A stretch of DNA of 64,000 nucleotides from Siderastrea radians (lineage: Eukaryota; Cnidaria; Anthozoa; Scleractinia; Rhizangiidae): the NCBI GenBank assembly GCA_964017195.1, contig OZ024887.1:66268228-66332227 (forward strand), given 5' to 3'. This document shows positions 20,700 through 33,289 of this stretch, piece by piece (position 1 is the stretch's first letter; each line of letters begins with the position of its first letter). A model generated the notes under the pieces. It saw only the letters and a list, made by a program, of their open reading frames with translations. It did not search any database and had not been told where the DNA came from. A program made the translations under genes and the position numbers.

Positions 20700-22803
20700 C
20701 CGTGTGGCACTAAATTTTTGCGGGTTCTAATTTTTGCGTTTTTTTTCGCGATCGGCAAAAACAAGTTCCCACAAAATAAAATGACCGCAAATTTTTTTCC
20801 GCAAAAATTTACTCCACTGTAGAAATTATATACAAAAATACTGGTTTGAAGGAGAAAATGCCATAGACAAGTAGGTGGATAATACAACAAGTGGTACCCT
20901 TAAGTTATTGTCGATCCATTGTAATGTAATATAGTGACATCGTTTAAGGACGGACCATTAGAAAAGTGATGGGGGGGGGGGATTTTTAGCCTGCCAGAAT
21001 GTTTTTTTGGCCCATTTCCTGTGCAAGAATTGTTTTTTTGGCTACAGCCCTATGCATGAATATTTTTTTTGAGAAAATATTTTCCTTATGCGCAATTTGC
21101 TATTCGGAATTAATTAAAAAGAATGCAACTTTGTTTTACTAAATACATAGCTTGTACTGTTACGTTACTTTACATTTTTAAGTTTATTTTATTACAAAAC
21201 ACTTTTTAATAATGTTCGCTTTGAAATTTAATTTACTGAAGGAGGTTTCAAAAGTAAATAGCGATTTATAGCGAAAAATTGTGTAATATTATTGATATAC
21301 ATGTATGGATTTTTTATAAAAGATGTATTCATATGAAATGATTTGATACAAACAGTGGTGTCCAGAAAGATTAATTTATAAAATTTACAGTACATACACT
21401 GTTATTTCCTTCATTTAAAAACAATCCTTTTCAAAAACGTAGCTCATAAATTTGCCTTTAAAACTTTTGATAAAAAATACATACAGGTACCTTCTAACCC
21501 TTTGCTGGGAAGTTAAGGGTTATAATTTAATGTAACAGCTTTTTGAGGATGTAGACACAGTGGGAGAGTGCTAAAATGTCAAAAACACAACATATACAAA
21601 CACACGTAAGCTTCAAACGGATAAGGATCGAAAACCACATTTGACAGTTGGCCACCTTTGATTAACCAATAGAAATCCTGGATTTTTGATCCACACAGTG
21701 GGTATAAATACACAACGGGAAACGTTTGCCAAACAGAATGCCTTGTCATTCTCAAAACGTGCATGAGGTTGCATAAGAGCAACTCGCAAAACCAATCCCC
21801 GCAACTGATGAGACCCATGTGGAGGGTCGAAACCATGGTCTTGCCTGTACAAATCGGCAGTCGAAAGACTTGCTTACAAAAGGAGGAAACATATCAAGCT
21901 CCATAGACACGAAACTCACAGTTTCGAAAGGGGCTAATCGTTACACATTTGACTGAACTCAATGTCAACAAACAGTGCCAAGGCTCAAACACGTTTTAAT
22001 GGCACTTTATAAAACCAAGACAGTATTGCAACGAAAAAAAACGTACGAGCCACTGTTCATATCCTTTCTTAAAAATCACATACCTGTCAGTGCAAAAATA
22101 TTAAGAGGCTACATTATCTGAATGTTTCTATTGTTAGAAGTCGTGCAGGCCTGTCGCTTCTTGCTACTCCGCAACTTAAACCAATTTCCCTGCGGCTTGG
22201 ATTTGCCCTTCACTCATTTACTATCGGTTATTTTGAACTCCCGCTATTTCAAACTTTTTTTGTTTCCCCTGACGGTACAAAATAACGGGTTCAACTGTAT
22301 GACTATGACTATAAAAACACCAAAAAAATTTGTTCCAGGCGGAGGTATCCCCCTCCCGACAAAAGAAATATTAATCATGAAAACAATATTTTATAGCATC
22401 CTGGCAGAGCCCCAGAAAATTTCCAATTTTTTAAACACTGGAGACACTACTTGAGCACTTTGGCAGAACGAATTATGGTTTCATATCAAAATGAGGCCCA
22501 TCTTGTGCATGAATTTTTTTTCGGACATTTTCCCTTGCATGATTTTTGTTTTGGTTTTTTTCCCACCCCCCCCCCCCCCATCACTTTTCTAATGGTCCGT
22601 CCCTAATCTGTCTTACCTTCCCAGCTGTTTTATCTGTATTTCGATTGCATGTACTCAAATAAAAAACGAAAATGTTATCAGTTCCATTTAAACGCGACTT
22701 TCCGAAAATCGCACACTTCCAATCGCAAAAATTAGTTACGGCAAAACACAAAAAAACGCCGCTCTGCAAAATTAAACTCCCGCAAAAATTTAGTGCCACA
22801 CGG
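20700..22803. mobile_element. TIR element directly behind ST2, split by a nested element
   Basis: It starts four bases after the ST2 stop codon. Terminal inverted repeats match perfectly for about 25 bp (CCGTGTGGCACTAAATTTTT...), and subterminal sequence rich in TTTTTGCG continues further. B2 reads straight through (GACATAGGCAACAGTCG, about 34580-34600), so the insertion came after the B duplication. Without the nested element (20948-22602) it is about 450 bp. No transposase frame. Confidence 0.88.
20948..22602. mobile_element. Nested 1.65-kb TIR element with poly-G/poly-C ends
   Basis: The left end GGACGGACCATTAGAAAAG continues into a G run; the right end is its inverse with a C run. Flanks are TTAA on the left and CTAA on the right, compatible with a TTAA duplication that changed by one base. 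Subterminal T-rich blocks repeat the theme TGCATGAATTTTTTTT. Open frames inside (21579-21852 minus, 22122-22454 plus) show no recognisable domain. Confidence 0.82.
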
Positions 22804-22809
22804 CAGGCC

Positions 22810-23811
22810 ACAGTCGATTTTCGAGTTACCTTTAGCCGGCCCTTTGTCAATCCAAGGCTCGGTGAGCAAATAACTTGAAGATGAATTTTATTTGTGGTGA
22901 AAGAAAACCAATTTTTCATATAAATGGCTGTGGTCTGGACCTCGCCTTGAAGGAGGCCGAGGTTAAAGGCAATTCGGAAATGGTTAACCTTTGTATGATT
23001 TATACGAGGCTGGGTCAAACCAGCAAATGCTACTTAGAGGTCTGCGGGCCCCCTGTGGGACACGACTTTCGAAACAAGTCAACATCACAACCGCTCGCGT
23101 GGTAGTTCAGTGACCGTAGTGATTTGAGGAAATTGAGTTATACTATTGATGCGTAGACGCGTTAGCAGCAGAGCTGCAAAAAAGAGAAAGAGGAACTTTG
23201 ACTTTGGTTGGAACAGAACGGCTTTCTTTTTCCAGTAGTCCATCGCCAGTTTTCTTTTTTCAAATTATGCTAACAGTGAGTTGTAGAGCATATTCCCAGG
23301 CGGGTACTAAGGTTTAAAAGTGAAGAGGAGGTGCGAATGAAGAAATAATTCAATACCTAATAAGAGATCCAAGGGAAAAAAGTAAACCTGATATATACCA
23401 TGGCTTTTTTATATCCCAAAATTGTAAACTGTATGAACCTTAAACCTGATACCGCCCCCAACTTCCGAAAAAAACTACTAATAAAAAATTTGAATTCCCA
23501 AAACAAATAATTCTTTGCACCTCCCAGTCACTGTTAAACACCTAATACACCCAGGTGACATATTGTCCAATCAACAACATTTTTCAGTACAACTTACTTA
23601 ATAACTCCTGTAAAGTGCTGACTGCAGAATGCAGGCTGTATCTGGGGACTAAATTCTGTAGATCAGGTGCATTTAGGCTAAGATACTATATTAGGCACTT
23701 TACACCAGGTTAGCTTTGGTCTGCAGTCTACGTTATAGTGACCGCATGTAATAGAAGACATTTCTGCATACATAGCAATGTATGAAATTAACATTTCAGC
23801 CAATTGCAGAG
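22810..23811. other. ST2 downstream region, no gene
   Basis: Collinear with 34590-35755 behind ST3. No supportable exon; frames here differ between the two copies. Confidence 0.5.
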
Positions 23812-24745
23812 TGTGCGTAGCAGGCGATGGGGCAGTTTTTAGGTGTATGAGCAATTTGAATAACATAGGACGCACGCGAGCGAGGAGTTCGTCACGCAAG
23901 AGGAGAGAAAGCTCTCTCGCGCGTGACGGACCTCTCGTAGACTGCGAGTAGTCTCTAATTTTGGCTATGGCGATTGTGGGGCGGGCGAAATACACACACA
24001 CGCGCGCGCGCGAAATTTCGAAGCGACGCGACGCGAAGGGAGCGCCGAAAATTTTAACAGAAACTTCCCGGCTCGCTGGAAGCTTCATTTTCGTTCACAC
24101 CGATCTCAAACTTTCGGTAAAAGTAGAAAAAATTTTGCCGCGTCTTCGACGTTATTTCTTTTTTCCACAGGATTTTTGGAGGCGAAGAAAATGACCTCGG
24201 CGACTGCTGAACCCGTAAAAGTGTTTGACGGGGTTTTGGTGTGACAGGGCCGCTTCTTGGGTCGAAAAATTTATGGACGACCGAAAAGATTCAATGTCCA
24301 TTTCTTCTTCGAGAATGAGAGGCTGTAATTTTTCCTCTCGATCTGGTCGAATCAAAATAAACAACGCGCAGTGTTTCATTTGCGATATTAAACATCTTCC
24401 GCAGTTTATCGATGACAGGAGCAAGTGATAGGAGCAAAGAGAAGGAATTCCATTGGTTGCGCCTAATTGGCTTGAAAGACGATATGAAATTTACACCGCA
24501 AAATCACTCGGCCATGAAAGGTCAAAATCCCTGGCTTTGTCTGTAGTCTCTAATTTTCGGCGCTCCCTTCGCGTCGCGTCGCCTCGAAATTTCGCGCGCG
24601 CGTGTGTGTGTATTTCGCCCGCCCCACAATCGCCATCGCCAAAATTAGAGACTACTCGCAGTCTAGACCTCTCGCGAGCGTCCTATAATATTCAAATTAC
24701 TCATGCGCCTAAAAATTACTCAAGTGCTACGCAGGCTACCGCTTT
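23812..24745. mobile_element. ~930-bp element with long (~200 bp) terminal inverted repeats
   Basis: The left arm (23812 to ~24050) is repeated inverted at ~24545-24745, including TAGTCTCTAATTTT, GCGACGCGACGCGAAGGGAG, GGGGCGGGCGAAATACACAC and a CpG-rich GCGCGCG run. The ~490-bp middle has short frames only. B2 keeps just the first ~60 bp of the left arm (to ~35810) and then joins A3 sequence. Confidence 0.8.
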
Positions 24746-25590
24746 CACGGCAGTGTGCAACCCAGTTTTTTTTAAACATTATTTGCCTGGCTCATCATGA
24801 CCATGATCCAGCAATGGAGAAGGAAAGTCGCCAATAAATTGTAAATATTGTAAATTTTGTACTTTCTGAAATATAGACTTCAAGCATTCAAGACCATATA
24901 TCAAGCAACCCATATCAAGACCATCTCGTGTAGACACGTATGGCCAATTTTGAAACATATTTTCGATGCGCTATCTATCTTCATAGCAAAACCGAAGAAG
25001 GAGAAACATCACCATGTTGTTTCTTCCATAACTAATAAACCATAATCTCCTTCTCCTTGTGGGAAGGAGCGTTGCGTGACGACCCTAAAAACAGCTGCGA
25101 AGGAGACTAAGTAAACCATTATAAAACATCTTTTTTTACTGTGTATAGTCAGGAATAAAAGAGAGCTTAAAAATTATTCATGGAAAATGAGGTGAATATA
25201 TATCACGGAGCTAAGGACAAAGTCACCAGATAAAACTCTTCCAATATTTACCGAGGTAATATCTATCTTTATACTCTGAAACACCCTTAAAAAATCGAAC
25301 AAAGTTATTGCCAAACACAGCATTGCGGACTAGTCGAATGCATTTCGTCAGTGTGAGGAGCTTACAAAATATGATGGACCACGCTAGTGCTGAAATTTTA
25401 AGCGAAAGGTACAAAGATCGAGACCCTTCAACTGTGTTCGGCTTTTGCCGTTCAACTGAACATATTGAATACATATTTTTAATAGCACAGAGCCTGGTTG
25501 TTCAATTAACAATGCTGGTCAAGTGACCTAAGTTTCAACACCGATCATGATGATACGCCGTTCATGCGGATTTGCTAAACATGGTTCGTG

Positions 25591-25612
25591 ACATTTGTTG
25601 ATCAACAAATGT
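25591..25612. repeat. 22-bp perfect palindrome, A2 copy
   Basis: Identical to 7802-7823 and 55054-55075; kept although the linked ST gene is gone. Confidence 0.65.
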
Positions 25613-28600
25613 TAGACTTTGTGTGGCTTGCTTTAAGGCCCAATATTTAGCACAAAGCTAAGATGTTTACCCCCTAACATTTACTGGATTATTTAGTTAT
25701 TTTATGTACAACACCACAGTCAAGCTCTTAAAAGGGCTGTGTCACGGGGATTTTGCTGGCGTTTCGTCAAAACGTTGCTAAAATTATTATTGAATGCCTT
25801 TGCTCCCACACAAAGTGCTTCTAGGAAACCAAAAGGAAGATTTCAAGTGAATTTTTCGTAGGGAGTCCTGTCGCGTGGGGGGGGGGGGACAGCGGGCTTT
25901 AAACCTCCCGCTTCCCCTTAAACCCTTTAATCCCGGTTCCCACCCTCTATTTCTTGGCTTCCGGCTTTTGCATTTTTTCGATTGCGAAATATTGCGCAAT
26001 GTTGCGTAATTTTTCCCTTTTTCTCCCGCTTCCAGCCACATCTTTTCCCACCTCCCGTATACCTCCCGCCCCCTTTTCTCCCGGTCTCCCGCCCCCTCCC
26101 CCCCCCCCCATTGTCGCAGTCCTTCCGTAAGCAGGGGAGCGTATAGAATGAACAGGACAGGCAGGAGATTGGAGAACAGCATACCGGATATCTTTCCTGA
26201 ACCCCCAGCGAACCATACGGGAGTGATTCCGCTGAAGTGATGAAAACGTAGAATGAAGATTTGGATTCTTTCAAGCTAGGCAAGGACAACTGCCGTCACA
26301 CTTACCACAAATTACAGAGCCAATAGGATTTGACATTTAAAGGGGCTATGTCATTAATTTCAAGCATTAAGTTAAACGCCAAAATACACGTTTGTATTGA
26401 TGAAAAGCCAAAATAATTCTCTAGTTTTGTTTAAAACGTACTCTTCTAGCGCACTGAAACTGTGAATGAGTGGAAAGGATTGCGCTTTTTAAAGTTTTTC
26501 CTTCTGTCTAGCAGAACTGCATAATAAAGTGATTGTCGTTTATTATCGTTTCGAGAACTCCCTTTTTTTTCTTTTTGCAGTTCTGAGACCATTTTGTGTA
26601 TAAGAAAAGGTTCTTTGCTTTGATTTAACCAGAATTTTGATCCGAAAGACATTAAAATACCCATGACATGTTCCCTTTGAAATCCTTTGAAATCCTTGAG
26701 TTCAGTAAACCGGTTACCGGTTTTCCCAATCTATTGATATCCACTGCAAATTACTTTAGAGCGAGATTTTCACGCTTGTCATGTCACGGCAAAGAATTAT
26801 GACGAATGCAGTATTCCTCCGGATGTAGGAGAAGTCCAAATGGACTTAGCAGCCAGGCCTCTTTGGACCCCCATGACGTTAGGCCTTACGCCCACCCCTG
26901 GCAGTTCCCTCCGAAGAAAAACAAAAGGAACAACATTGGATTATTATCAACATACGGACGAGCCACATAAATTAATGCTGCATGCTGATAGTACCGTTGG
27001 ACAAAAAATGCCCTAAAATACCAACCCTGTTCAGGACAACAACTTTCATTTTAGGTCCCACTCTTTGGTTGTACACAATTTTTAAGTGTTTTAGAGATCG
27101 ACACACGTCTCCGAGCTAGGCTTGATGAATACTATATGAGCCATTTTGCAACGATAATCGTGCAATCATATCCCGTGTAGGACATGTTCGGACCCTGTTT
27201 AGGACAAACTAGCATAAACTTATATACCTTGTTTCGGACAGAGAGGCGAAAAAACATACTCTACACAGCGGAACGTCCAAGAATAGGCCATATAAGGGAG
27301 TACCCCCACCCCCTCCGGGTGTTGCGATCCCTTCCCATACCGTTACAGCGTTACTGTTACTGAGTGCGAGCACGGTAATGTGATTGTCACGTTCAATTAG
27401 GGTGTAAGAACACGGTGAGTTATCAGTGGTGAGTTAACTTAGTGAGTTATACATGGTGAGTTGCCAAATTTCGAAAATTCAAGAATTGGCAGGTCAAATA
27501 AATCTTACAAAACAACAGGTGTGACCTTAGCATTATTTTGCTTTTCTTGATTACAGGTGAGAAAAATACAGAAGCACAGCTTTTTTTTAAGGAAAAAATC
27601 AACAGTGCAGCAATCTATATGCAGCCGATTTTGTACTAACATACTCACGGTAAACCTTGGAAGTCCTGGAAACTATGGAACTTACGTAAAAAAGAATGAA
27701 TATCTTGGTTGTTTGCTCTGAAATGAAAACTTCAAATTGCGTTTCGTTTTTTCGAATACCGAAAATTATGGAAAAACCTCGCAAAACGAGCTTCAGAGCT
27801 CTTTATCCTGGCCTCGGCTATATAGTAGCTGAACTCCGTCGCCTTTTAGCGCCCTCCCATGCAGGCTACAACTAGCTAGTCATCACGTGCAGTGTGAACA
27901 ATACCGATACTGCACGCAAGTACACTCTTTTCTTTTTTTTTTTTTTTATAAGAACGCGTACAATTTGGCTGAGCCTGGGGGTGTTCTAATTTTAGCCCAT
28001 ACATTTTCTTAAATTTGGGGGCAAATCTCAGCCTCAACGTTCTTGTAAAAATGGTTCTTATAAAATAAAAAGAGTGTGCAGTATTAACTACGTCCCCAAC
28101 ATCACCTAATATCGTGATATCGATTACTCTGGTATCGACATTTTAGTGTCTACCATTAAATAGTTATTGATAGCCAAAAAACACTGGAAAAGATAAGCTA
28201 AAGCGGAAATCGCACCATGCTAGCTGAACAACCGCGGCCCTACTAATAAAAGGGATCCTTTGTTTAGATGCTTTAAGTGCAGTGGTTAGTTAAAAAGAAA
28301 AGTGTATGCAATGGTGAAGTATCGCTATCGATTGCCGTCACTGAATCGGCTATGATTCACTCGAGGGAAGAATATAAGAAATCTCGCCAAAAAAAGATCA
28401 AGTAAGTGTTATGATTTTGATAGTTTACAGTACAAACATAACTGACCTAATACGTCCGTCGGCTATACGCGTATTATCTTACACTAGCGTGATAAATGTT
28501 ATTTCACATGCATTTGTTTACCTATCTCGATTCTGGATGATTATCTTGTATGAATGCGATAATTCCTCAGTTCCAGGATCAGTGGTTAATTTTCGATTTG

Positions 28601-29050
28601 AACTACATTATTTAATTTCGACGTTTCACTGCGATTTCTAAATAATTGCCTAAGACAGTAGTCGGTATAGAGAAAGTAATATTTTACAGCTAAATCACAG
28701 TTAGGACGGTCAAAATGAAGAGAACAACTTGAATCATACAAGATTTGTAAACACAATTCTAGTCCATGGTATTTGACAAGCCTTAGACGGAGGTCAGAAC
28801 TTTAGGTGGCGCTGGAAATGTTCAAAGCAGGAAATACTTGCGGTTCCTGCACCGAAACACGAGAATTTCACGTGCTCTATGAAGATGGTGGAGAGTCATG
28901 ATCAATGGAGGGCGAAGAAGCGTAGCTTGGAGGAAAGAACAATAATATGACTGATATCCCAAGGTTTTAAAAAATTATCCTGAAGGTATATATTTAGATG
29001 CATGTCACGGCATCTGGAGAAAGATGGGGGGTGGGGTGGGAAATAAAATG

Positions 29051-29500
29051 TGCCGATCAATTCGAAACTTGCCCTCCCGGGCATAGCCTGGGCATTTGAC
29101 TGTGCATTTTCCCCGCGAAGGGGGAATTTGAACGTTGAACGGATTGAACGGAGTGAACGGATTGATCTCTTGTTGTGGTGTAATACTTACTTGAGTTTTT
29201 TTCGGTTTTTACAAGGTTTGACGGATTTACAAGATAGTAAATAATTCTTTTAAAAGGGTCTTCATAAGAAGTTTGAGAGTGTCATCACGGCATATCTCAC
29301 TGTGAAAAGTGTGAACAGTGTTTGATTCAAGACGAAATTTGTCTTTGAGGAGAGGTATTTCAATACTAATTGGTGGGGCAATTGAACAGCTTTTTTGCCC
29401 CGCCGGAGGGGAGCGAATTTGAACGATCCAACCTTCAAAAGTTCAAATGCCCGGGGGGTTGCCCGGGGGGGGATGTTGAAGTTTCGAATTGATCGGCGCA
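29051..29500. mobile_element. 450-bp MITE with CGATCAATTCGAAACTT ends
   Basis: Terminal inverted repeats begin TGCCGATCAATTCGAAACTT at the left and inverted at the right, then CCCGGGCA-type G/C blocks and GCATTTGA. A3 lacks the insert at the matching place (about 41160). No coding capacity. Confidence 0.82.
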
Positions 29501-29640
29501 TAATGTGTTTGTTTAGTATACAGAAACGCGAATTCACAGGCACTTGCATTGAACTTATCTGTTAAAGTGCGGCCTCTATAGCTTGGTATTAACTCAATTT
29601 TCATCCACCACTATTAAGCCAATATTCTCAAACTCATTGG

Positions 29641-29722
29641 CCGTTTTTATGCTAGAGACGTTAAAGTCGTCTTAGACGTTAATATCGTCTCGAGACGACA
29701 TTAACGTCTAGTATAAAAACGG
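29641..29722. mobile_element. 82-bp palindromic mini-element
   Basis: CCGTTTTTATGCTAGAGACG at the left pairs with the inverted right end; the interior is built of repeated GACGTTAA/TTAACGTC words around a CGTCTCGAGACG centre. Almost the whole element can fold as one hairpin. Confidence 0.7.
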
Positions 29723-31233
29723 AATATAACGAATAAAAAAATACGTTGAAATAAGAAAGAAAAGACGATATTTCAACGTGGCTACATTTCACACTGTGTT
29801 TTTTGTTTGGCTGATGCGGCAAATTCTAAGAGTTCTGACCACTGTAAACCACGCTCGGTAGCATGGTTGAGAAGTGTAACACAAAAGCAAGACTGAACAA
29901 ACACTCAAATGTGACCTCAGCCACTCTCAACTGAAGCATCATGCTATCAAGTGTGGTTAAATCTTTTTGAATTTGCTTCATCATCCAAGAAATGTGTCAG
30001 TCAAACTAAATCCAAGCACGGCCATCCTCCCCGCGCATTTGGTGAAATTCCCCACTATGTTGGTAGTTTACAGTTTCATTAATGCCCGACCGGTTTAGGC
30101 TTCACAGAGCATCAAATTCCCCACCCCTTATATTGATAAAGAGGTATTGACGCAAGTATTTAACAAAAATTTTCCTGTCTTTCTGACGTTTTATAACCGT
30201 TTATTCAAATTTAATATTCAAACAGTTGACCGCTTATACAAAATTCGCGTCACCTGAAATTTTTTAAGATGAAAAGTAGGACCCTCCCCCCCCCCAAAAA
30301 AATGCCCTAATCAGTTAGTAACTCACTTTTTCGTCGGTGTAGCCCTTTTTTATTCATTTTTATTTATTTTATAGTTTGGCCACTCTAACGAAAGATTTTA
30401 TCTTTTTTTGCACAATTCACTATTGCAGCAAGCAATACGGATGAAAATGGATGCTCAAACAAAACAGAGTGCACGGGTATTTTTACGGCATTTTCGCCAT
30501 CTTGCTATGCCGTACTGATGAGCTCTAAGTAGAGCGAAACAGCTGTCTACGGCTGCAACCCTGCTCTGTTAAAGTTCTTTTAGTGTCGTGTTGATGTCTT
30601 GCAGAGTCAAATCTTTCTACGTAATCATATCAGCCTTGCTGCTTTGTTTGTCATTCAAACAAAGAATACCACAATATGTACAATATGATATTACAACAAT
30701 AATTAGCAAGAAATTCTGAAGAATTTACAGGCGGCGATACTCTCTCACCCCCGTCCCCTTTTCCTTCGGAAAAAAAGGTTTCTTTAAAAAAAACTTTAGT
30801 AGTCCGTGGTTTCCGGTGACGTGTTATGGACAATTTGCACTTTCGGTATGTAAGGAATTAAATATATGTAAACAGATTATGTTATTCAGGAGGAGAATGT
30901 TCGGGTATTTGACAGATTGGTTAACTGATTAAATCAATAGCAACTTGAGAACTTTGTTTGTTTGTTTCTCGGTTGACCTCTGTACGAGTTCTAGCAAGAT
31001 GATGATGATACGAGAGCGAGATGATGATGACACGAGAAAACCCCGTGGCTTTACCTGGAGAAACAAATCGTTCTTGTGACCATGATATCGTTAAGTACGG
31101 GCCCTAGGCATTCACGACAAATGTTTCAGCCTTCAGGCAAGGGCTCCATTTGGATCCTAACGACGCGAGTGCAGGCTATTGCAATCTATTGTTATAACAA
31201 CGATGCAGGTCCATTTTTATTTTGGATATTTAA
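29723..31233. other. Unique spacer, no gene found
   Basis: No supportable coding region. About 60 bp near 30710 (AAATTCTGAAGAATTTACAG) recurs near 51598, so dispersed repeats are present. A C-run occurs near 30285. Confidence 0.4.
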
Positions 31234-32072
31234 TTAGAACATGGTCACACCCACTCAGCCAATCAGTGTCCAGCATTTCGATGCTCTATATTCCATAAAC
31301 TGTCTTAAATTATGTAAAGTGGCTGGGGCTTTTGAAGCACAGGGAAATTGCGGGGTAAAATTCTGCATTCATTAGTGGTTCTATATAGAGCATGCTAATG
31401 AGGCATTGTTTTCCTTTGTTTGGAAGCCTCATTAGTATGCTCTATATAGAGCATACTAATGACTAAGTAGAAACTACTAATGAATGCACAAATTTTCTGT
31501 GAATATTCATAACTAAATCGATAAAAACAACAGCTTCAACGGCGATGTCAAAAAAACAACAAAAAATGCAATCCTGTAATAGCAAAGCAAAAAGCAAATC
31601 GAAAGAAAAACCATTACTTTACAGCCTTACATGAAATAAAAAATGTTCAGACCTTAATTGAAATAGAAGGACAGACTTGTTTCTCCGCGTTTTCCGGACT
31701 GCGAGTGTTGTACTTGAACTTGTCTTTGGTCTCTTGGCTTTCCCTGCGGGTTCCCCACTTGCTGGTGCCGGTGGTCGTAGCGCGTAGAAGACTGCTTTCA
31801 CCAGTGTAAATCTAGTAAATCTTGTGGGGCAATCACTGCCTCGAGTTCCTCAGTCCGTGTATTGGCTCATGGCTGTTTACACGTCAACTGCGATAAACCG
31901 CGCGGTGAAGCACTCTCAGTAAAACATTGCAACTCAAAGGCGTGTGTACAATAGCAAAAATATCGTAAACAAAATAGCAACGTGATTTCAAGGTGAGAAC
32001 TAAAAAATTAAAATGCAAAAATACAATCTGCACGCAAAAACGAAATTCTTCGTGGGTGTGACCATGTTCTAA
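31234..32072. mobile_element. 840-bp TIR element with internal palindromes
   Basis: Ends are TTAGAACATGGTCACACCCA and its inverse (about 21 bp). Inside, 31380-31404 and 31426-31450 form a 25-bp inverted repeat (TCTATATAGAGCATGCTAAT...) with one mismatch, flanked by further ATTCATTAGT half-sites. The frame at 31619-31801 is not convincing. Non-autonomous. Confidence 0.78.
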
Positions 32073-32084
32073 GACGGTTAGACA

Positions 32085-32330
32085 ATGAACGCTCGTGTCC
32101 TATGGGATATAGTGTCCCGAGCAAAGATAGAACACTCTTACTTAGCCTCATCACTGAAGGCAGCGAAATTCAGATATTCACGGGAATCCAGTGACTTCTT
32201 TTCCGAAATCAAGAAAATGGACACTATAATAAAAAGAGAAAATTGTCTTGAAGATTCAAAGCTAGCAAAACAAGCTATGTCTGTTGGCCGCGAGGGACTA
32301 AATATAATCCGAATTACGTGCAAGAAATAG
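32085..32330 (+). CDS. Unrecognised 81-residue open frame, possible exon
   Basis: Starts with ATG shortly after the TIR element at 31234-32072. The predicted peptide is Lys/Ser-rich and helical-looking (SDFFSEIKKMDTIIKREN). No domain is recognised. The 3' part of this stretch (ATATAATCCGAATTACGTG) also occurs near 51875 without the upstream frame. It could be an exon of an unseen gene or a chance frame in a repeat. Confidence 0.25.
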   Translation: MNARVLWDIVSRAKIEHSYLASSLKAAKFRYSRESSDFFSEIKKMDTIIKRENCLEDSKLAKQAMSVGREGLNIIRITCKK

Positions 32331-33244
32331 AACTTACGTTGATCGGTAACACTATACCACGAACACCATATCAGCAAAGGTCATGTTATTGTTGTTAAAA
32401 TTTTATGCACGGGGAGAATGTCCGGTATTTATCTGTTTACGTCATGATAACAGCAAGGCCATTGTTCGTAGGCCGCGCGACCCCAAGAAGAGTTAGTGAA
32501 CTGATAGTCGGGGTGAGAGACAGATAAAAGAGGCGAAATCGGTGCGAGCGAAAGTTTACCAGACGGGTGGGAGAGCCCCTGGGCGATTACCTTTAACGGA
32601 CTAGTTCAAGAGTCCATTTGCGTTCTTGCTTCTGATTGAGCACAAATTCTAAGGCATTGTATTTTTGTGCCCATTCAGCGATCAGGTTATTTCACCGTTC
32701 CTTTCGTGACGTCTTATACAGAGTGTAACTTTGCTAAACCTTTTACCCAGATCTCAAACACTCATGCGTACTGAAATCAACTTTCTGTTTCGCTCGTTCG
32801 ATAGGCCTACCATCGAAGAAAGTTTTAGTAAAATGGCACCCAAAAAGCCGAGAAATCGAGAAATTTGGAAAGGGTACTCAAGGAAAAAAAAACAACAACA
32901 ACAAGTACGATAATCAGATTGAGGTATTGTGAAAAGTTCACACCTTACGTGTGAACTTTTAGAAGCGTGCAATTTGGAGCAAACGCAAAGACGTGTTGTG
33001 AATAGCACGTAAGTCCTAATTGCACATGCCGACGGAAAAGTTTCCAGTTAAATTTTAGGAAAAGTAACAAAATTCAGTGGTAATAGCATAAACGGTTCCG
33101 AAATTATACAACTTCAAAGTTGAGGCTGGCCTCAAAAGCCCCACTTCCGGTCTGAATAGGGTCAAAACCAGCTGGGGCTGAATTCTCTACAACAGTTTAC
33201 AGCCAGTCACTAACAATGGAGTTGTGTTTTTTCGTTCTTCGCAG
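32331..33244. other. Spacer before ST3
   Basis: The segment GCGAAAGTTTACC...GAGAGCCCCTGGGC near 32550 recurs near 38335, a dispersed repeat. A hairpin at 32932-32957 has 12-bp arms (AAAAGTTCACAC) around CTTAC. The frame 32731-32913 contains MAPKKPRNREIWKGYSRKKK but has no support from a second copy. From 33165 the sequence matches B1, ending in the ST3 splice acceptor (33244). Confidence 0.4.
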
Positions 33245-33289
33245 GTTGAAATTCCACCAAGTTGTCTGTAGTGTTGCCGAAGTGTTATC

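Larger units (their letters stand above)
19260..24745. repeat. Duplicated segment B1 (ST2 unit)
   Basis: Collinear with B2 (33165-35810): ST2 with ST3, 22810-23110 with 34590-35100, and 23270-23860 with 35210-35810. B1 carries the nested transposons at 20700-22803, and B2 has its own insert at 34655-34920. Confidence 0.85.
24910..29640. repeat. Duplicated segment A2 with the sulfotransferase deleted
   Basis: 24910-25866 matches 7130-8103 (and 54450-55400). 26118 onward matches 10273 onward (and 57488). The ~2.17 kb between, containing the whole ST gene, is absent and replaced by ~250 bp of C-rich sequence (25867-26117, repeated CTCCCGC). From about 28260 A2 also matches A3. No gene remains in A2; frames such as 25927-26289 are shadows of the C-rich filler. 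Confidence 0.82.

Noticed and set aside
21579..21852. Frames inside the nested element considered as a transposase
   Set aside because: Short, no catalytic motif, overlapping in two frames; the element looks non-autonomous.
25787..26289. Gly/Arg-rich minus-strand frames in A2
   Set aside because: Readings of the C-rich filler at the ST deletion; three overlapping frames, none conserved.
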